Shown: piece by piece, positions 14,198-16,180 of the stretch
How positions within the stretch are numbered: the stretch's first letter is position 1
How the letters are laid out: each line of letters begins with the position of its first letter
Source: Legionellales bacterium
GTDB lineage: Bacteria > Pseudomonadota > Gammaproteobacteria > Eutrophobiales > Eutrophobiaceae
Direction of reading: 5' to 3'
Assembly: GCA_002721165.1 (NCBI GenBank)
Contig: PBJS01000023.1
Coordinates: 1-16,180, forward strand
Length of the DNA stretch: 16,180 nucleotides
The notes under the pieces: model-generated
Databases searched by the model: none
Told to the model about the DNA's origin: nothing
Seen by the model: only the letters and a program-made list of their open reading frames with translations
Made by a program: the position numbers and the translations under genes

Positions 14198-15004
14198 ATG
14201 GGAATCCAACCTATTCTATCAATCTTTCTATATGTAGCTGCTACATTACTTCTGGCGGCTAATTTATTTAATAAGTTAGATAAAATTAAAGGGAAAGAAA
14301 TAATCATTTTTTTTCTTGGATTATCTGCTTTAATAATTCATGCCTATATATTACATGAATCCATATTTTTACATACAGGCTTTGATCTTGGTTTCTTTAA
14401 TGCAGTCTCAATAATTGGTTGGCTTGTAGCATTAATTGTATTACTCATATCAATTTATCAGCCAATCAAACAACTCTTGTTAATTTTATATCCAATTGCT
14501 GCAATTGCGTTACTATCAGAACAATTTTTTTCTAGTCAAAGATTATTTGACCAATATTTATCAATGGGTCTACGAATTCACATAATATTATCAATTTGCG
14601 CTTATAGCCTATTAATGATTGGAACATTTCAGGCGCTTTTGTTAGCAATTCAGGATAAATTTTTAAAAACTAAACAGGTGTCAAAAATTATAGATATATT
14701 ACCTCCGCTTCAGATTATGGAACAATTGCTAATTAATATTATCGTTATCGGATTTTTTCTACTCAGCCTGAGTTTAGCAACTGGGATAGTATTTATTTAC
14801 GATATATTTGAACAGCATCTTACGCACAAAACAGTTTTATCTATTCTAGCCTGGATAATCTACGCCATACTCCTTTGGGGTCGCTGGTCATTTGGGTGGC
14901 GTGGAAAACGTATTATTAATTGGGTCTTAGGTGGATTTCTGACATTACTACTAGCTTATGTAGGCTCAAAGTTTGCTTTAGAATTTATTTTTCATCGTAT
15001 CTAA
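14198..15004 (+). CDS. ypjD: YpjD/CcsA-fold inner-membrane protein
   Basis: This is a polytopic membrane protein of the CcsA/CcmC cytochrome c assembly superfamily (YpjD, also called CorE). It has 268 residues and about eight hydrophobic helices. The C-terminal part is highly typical: H-K-T-V-L-S, then L-L-W-G-R-W-x-F-G-W-R-G, and Y-V-G-S-K-F at the end. Histidines in R-I-H-I-I-L-S and H-K-T-V-L-S occupy the positions used for heme in CcsA relatives, but heme handling by YpjD is not established. It stands between ffh and corB as in E. coli, where it has been linked to magnesium/cobalt handling. The start is either ATG 14198 or TTG 14189; the TTG has AAAGAG (14178-14183) at a usable distance, so the choice is uncertain. 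A possible -10 (TACAAT, 14155-14160) lies in the divergent gap without a convincing -35. Confidence 0.88.
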   Translation: MGIQPILSIFLYVAATLLLAANLFNKLDKIKGKEIIIFFLGLSALIIHAYILHESIFLHTGFDLGFFNAVSIIGWLVALIVLLISIYQPIKQLLLILYPIAAIALLSEQFFSSQRLFDQYLSMGLRIHIILSICAYSLLMIGTFQALLLAIQDKFLKTKQVSKIIDILPPLQIMEQLLINIIVIGFFLLSLSLATGIVFIYDIFEQHLTHKTVLSILAWIIYAILLWGRWSFGWRGKRIINWVLGGFLTLLLAYVGSKFALEFIFHRI

Positions 15005-15026
15005 GCAAAAAATTATTATAAATAAC

Positions 15027-15057
15027 TTGACAGGGATATAGGTCATTCAGTCACAAT
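15027..15057 (+). promoter_or_regulatory. Candidate sigma70 promoter for corB
   Basis: A perfect -35 hexamer TTGACA (15027-15032) lies in the 84-base gap between ypjD and corB. The best -10 match is CACAAT (15052-15057), four of six bases, at a 19-base spacing that is longer than ideal. It would start transcription about 25 bases before the corB start, giving corB its own promoter besides any readthrough from ypjD. Confidence 0.35.
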
Positions 15058-15088
15058 ACACCCAAGTACTAATTGAGGTTATTAATTT

Positions 15089-16180
15089 TTGGACGAAATT
15101 CCGCTGTCGGTTCTTTTTGGAGCCCTATCTTTTTTAATTGTATTCTCTGCATTTTTCTCTAGTTCAGAAACGGCAATGATTGCTCTCAATCGTTATCGTC
15201 TTCGTCACTTAGTAAAAGAAGGGAAACGTAGTGCAATTATTTCTGAGAAATTATTAGAAAGACCCGATCGATTAATTGGATTAATTCTTCTTGGCAATAA
15301 TCTTGTTAATTTTTTTGCCGCATCAATAGCTACTGTAATAGGTATTCGTCTTCTTGGTGATTTAGGAATTGCATTAGCTCCAATTATACTTGTTTTAGTA
15401 TTTCTAATTTTTGCAGAAGTTATGCCTAAAACTATCGCTGCTATTCATCCAGAGAAAATAGCTCTACCAGCAAGTTATATATTAAACCTTTTAATGAAAC
15501 TAGCTTATCCTGCTGTTTGGTCAATTAATACATTATCTAATAACTTATTATTAATATTTGGTATAAATGTAAAAGAAAAAAGTAAGGAAAATATTTCAAG
15601 TGAAGAATTGAGAACTATAGTACGCGAAGCTGGAATATTAATCCCGCAACGTCACCAACGTATGTTAATTAATATACTAGATCTAGAGAATGTTGCCGTA
15701 AATGATATTATGGTTCCAAGAAATGAAGTAATTGCAATTGATTTAGATAAACCTATAGATGATATAATTGAACAATTTACGCACTGCCAGCATACAAGAT
15801 TACCTATTTATAAATCTAGTATAGAAAATATTATTGGAGTTATTCATATACGACGAATACCTAGAATACTCAACGAAAAAGAAATAACAAAAGATTCGCT
15901 AATATCTATCATGAAAGACTGTTATTTTGTGCCTAGTGGAACACCATTACATGTGCAAATGTTAAATTTTCAAAGAAAGAGAAGACGTTTTGGTATTGTA
16001 GTGGATGAGTATGGTGTTATTCAGGGAGTAGTTACCTTGGAAGACATACTAGAAGAAATTGTTGGTGAATTCACTACTGATATACAAACACATAATCTTG
16101 ATATTCAGTCACATGTAGACGGCTATTATTTAATTGACTGTTCGGCAAATATACGTGATATAAATCGTGAACTCGATTGG
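15089..16180 (+). CDS. corB: CorB/HlyC family protein with CNNM (DUF21) and CBS domains (3' end outside window)
   Basis: The frame is open from a TTG start to the window edge, showing 364 residues of a protein that is about 430 in E. coli (CorB/YfjD). Residues ~5-160 form the CNNM/DUF21 transmembrane domain, with S-S-S-E-T-A at 24-29 and A-E-V-M-P-K-T at 109-115. Residues ~205-325 hold a CBS pair, beginning I-M-V-P-R-N-E (207-213) and containing D-E-Y-G-V-I-Q-G-V-V-T-L-E-D-I. The start of the CorC_HlyC domain is cut by the edge. The family is implicated in magnesium and cobalt transport or efflux. The TTG at 15089 is well supported: an in-frame stop lies two codons upstream (15083-15085), GAGG (15075-15078) is a well-placed ribosome-binding site, and the next in-frame ATG would remove the first helix. 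Confidence 0.93.
   Translation, partial: MDEIPLSVLFGALSFLIVFSAFFSSSETAMIALNRYRLRHLVKEGKRSAIISEKLLERPDRLIGLILLGNNLVNFFAASIATVIGIRLLGDLGIALAPIILVLVFLIFAEVMPKTIAAIHPEKIALPASYILNLLMKLAYPAVWSINTLSNNLLLIFGINVKEKSKENISSEELRTIVREAGILIPQRHQRMLINILDLENVAVNDIMVPRNEVIAIDLDKPIDDIIEQFTHCQHTRLPIYKSSIENIIGVIHIRRIPRILNEKEITKDSLISIMKDCYFVPSGTPLHVQMLNFQRKRRRFGIVVDEYGVIQGVVTLEDILEEIVGEFTTDIQTHNLDIQSHVDGYYLIDCSANIRDINRELDW

Noticed and set aside
14080..14307. 75-codon minus-strand open frame between ffh and ypjD
   Set aside because: It overlaps the start of ypjD and reads as a low-complexity shadow without a ribosome-binding site or family features.
1..16180. Search for defence islands, mobile elements, CRISPR arrays, tRNA or rRNA genes
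   Set aside because: No tandem spaced repeats, transposase or integrase motifs, or cloverleaf/rRNA signatures were seen; the content is core metabolism and envelope functions with intact operons.

Overview
The window is a low-GC stretch (roughly one third G+C by eye) of what looks like an ordinary bacterial chromosome. Several features point to a gammaproteobacterium: ubiG followed directly by a MupP-type phosphatase, an E. coli-like SdhE, ffh beside a YpjD-type CcsA-fold membrane protein and CorB, and a MaeB malic enzyme with a fused phosphotransacetylase-like domain. The species cannot be named from the sequence. No tRNA, rRNA, insertion sequence, integrase, CRISPR array or defence gene was seen.

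Layout. Positions 1-3198 hold the 3' part of a large membrane-anchored protein with a long helical repeat region and a C-terminal SUMF1-like domain, followed by a small tail-anchored protein. Positions 3388-4750 hold ubiG (ubiquinone synthesis) overlapping mupP (peptidoglycan sugar recycling). Positions 4959-9784 form a succinate dehydrogenase block: a 51-codon SDHAF4/DUF1674 assembly-factor gene, sdhC, sdhD, sdhA, sdhB, sdhE and ygfZ, all on the plus strand. dsbB (9884-10381) follows and converges on maeB. On the minus strand ffh lies upstream of maeB. Divergent from ffh is ypjD, followed by corB, which runs off the right edge.

How the genes fit together. The sdh block packs complex II with most of its assembly helpers: SdhE for covalent FAD attachment to SdhA, an SDHAF4-like factor expected to handle flavinylated SdhA, and the Fe-S maintenance protein YgfZ. 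UbiG supplies the ubiquinone that SDH and DsbB reduce, and MaeB draws malate from the TCA cycle to make pyruvate and NADPH.

The most notable points are the short SDHAF4-like gene at the head of the operon; the alphaproteobacterial/mitochondrial look of SdhCDAB beside a gammaproteobacterial-looking SdhE; and the SUMF1-like protein, which lacks the catalytic cysteine of formylglycine-generating enzymes and has all six of its visible cysteines in its last ~210 residues. I found no convincing wholly new system.
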